Below are positions 5,086 through 5,329 of a stretch of 5,329 bases of DNA, in pieces. The notes beneath the pieces were generated by a model. The model did no database searches, was not told where the DNA came from, and worked only from the letters and a program-made list of their open reading frames with translations. Position numbers and translations under genes: made by a program. Source of the stretch: Pseudomonadota bacterium (GTDB lineage: Bacteria; Pseudomonadota; Alphaproteobacteria; Rhizobiales; Beijerinckiaceae); NCBI GenBank assembly GCA_023452965.1, contig JAEXUU010000510.1:1-5329 (forward strand), written 5' to 3'. How positions within the stretch are numbered: the stretch's first letter is position 1; every line of letters starts with the position of its first letter.

Positions 5086-5329
5086 TCAGCCCTGCTTCTT
5101 CGGCTCGACATGGCCGCCGAAGCCGGCGCGCATGGCGGAGAGGATCTTCTCGGCGAAGGTGTGATCCTTGCGCGAGCGGAAGCGGGTGTAGAGCGAGGAG
5201 GTCAGCACCTCGGCCGGCGTCGCGGTCTCGCCCGCGGCCGGCCCGGTCCAGCGCCCCGCGCCGGAATCGGAGACATGGCCGGAATAGGCCGAAAGCTCCT
5301 CGTCTGCGGCGAGCGCCGCGGCGGTCAGA
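5086..5329 (-). CDS. gnd: 6-phosphogluconate dehydrogenase, decarboxylating, C-terminal part (5' end outside window)
   Basis: The minus-strand frame ending in TGA at 5086-5088 encodes the last 80 residues of a protein that enters from the right edge. It reads from L-T-A-A-A-L-A-A-D through [15 protein letters not shown], then [30 protein letters not shown], and ends K-K-Q-G. The S-G-x-V-x-D-S-G-x-G-R-W-T and RFRSR-x-D-x-x-F-A-x-K-x-L-x-A-M-R-x-x-F-G-G-H patterns are those of the short (about 300-330 residue) 6-phosphogluconate dehydrogenases, which oxidise and decarboxylate 6-phosphogluconate to ribulose 5-phosphate with NAD(P)+. The catalytic and cofactor-binding portions lie outside the window. 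It is the upstream partner of gluconokinase, which makes its substrate, with a five-base gap. Confidence 0.9.
   Translation of the reverse strand, partial: LTAAALAADEELSAYSGHVSDSGAGRWTGPAAGETATPAEVLTSSLYTRFRSRKDHTFAEKILSAMRAGFGGHVEPKKQG

Overview
The window is GC-rich DNA with dense, tightly spaced genes, the codon use of a high-GC alphaproteobacterium, and one long palindromic intergenic repeat of a type I associate from memory with Hyphomicrobiales such as Bosea, Bradyrhizobium and Rhodopseudomonas. That host assignment is an inference from style and protein flavour, not a database match. No RNA genes, CRISPR arrays, insertion sequences or attachment sites were recognised. No gene-free stretch exceeds about 190 bases.

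Left block (1-2197, minus strand): an alpha/beta hydrolase resembling the esterase 713 group is followed 58 bases later by a LivK-type periplasmic substrate-binding protein that runs off the left edge. Both have very good ribosome binding sites and probably form one transcription unit that hydrolyses an ester or lactone and captures a small organic acid or amide. A MarR-family regulator (2258-2794, plus strand) is divergent from them with only 60 bases between the two likely start codons, the usual layout for a local regulator.

Middle block (2819-4365): a small DoxX-family membrane protein (minus) and a two-domain vicinal-oxygen-chelate protein of the catechol-2,3-dioxygenase (CatE) type (plus) are divergently transcribed. 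DoxX plus CatE is the same functional pair as the catDE operon of Bacillus subtilis, but here the genes are divergent, the dioxygenase-like protein carries a twin-arginine signal peptide, and its upstream region contains a perfect 14-bp palindrome lying between candidate -35 and -10 boxes. This is the most interesting part of the window: a possible exported catechol/quinone-handling module.

Right block (4366-5329): a 108-base imperfect palindrome with nested hairpins fills the gap between the convergent dioxygenase-like gene and a gluconokinase gene. Gluconokinase (minus) follows the 3' end of a 6-phosphogluconate dehydrogenase gene by 5 bases, so the two form a gluconate/pentose phosphate operon cut by the right edge.
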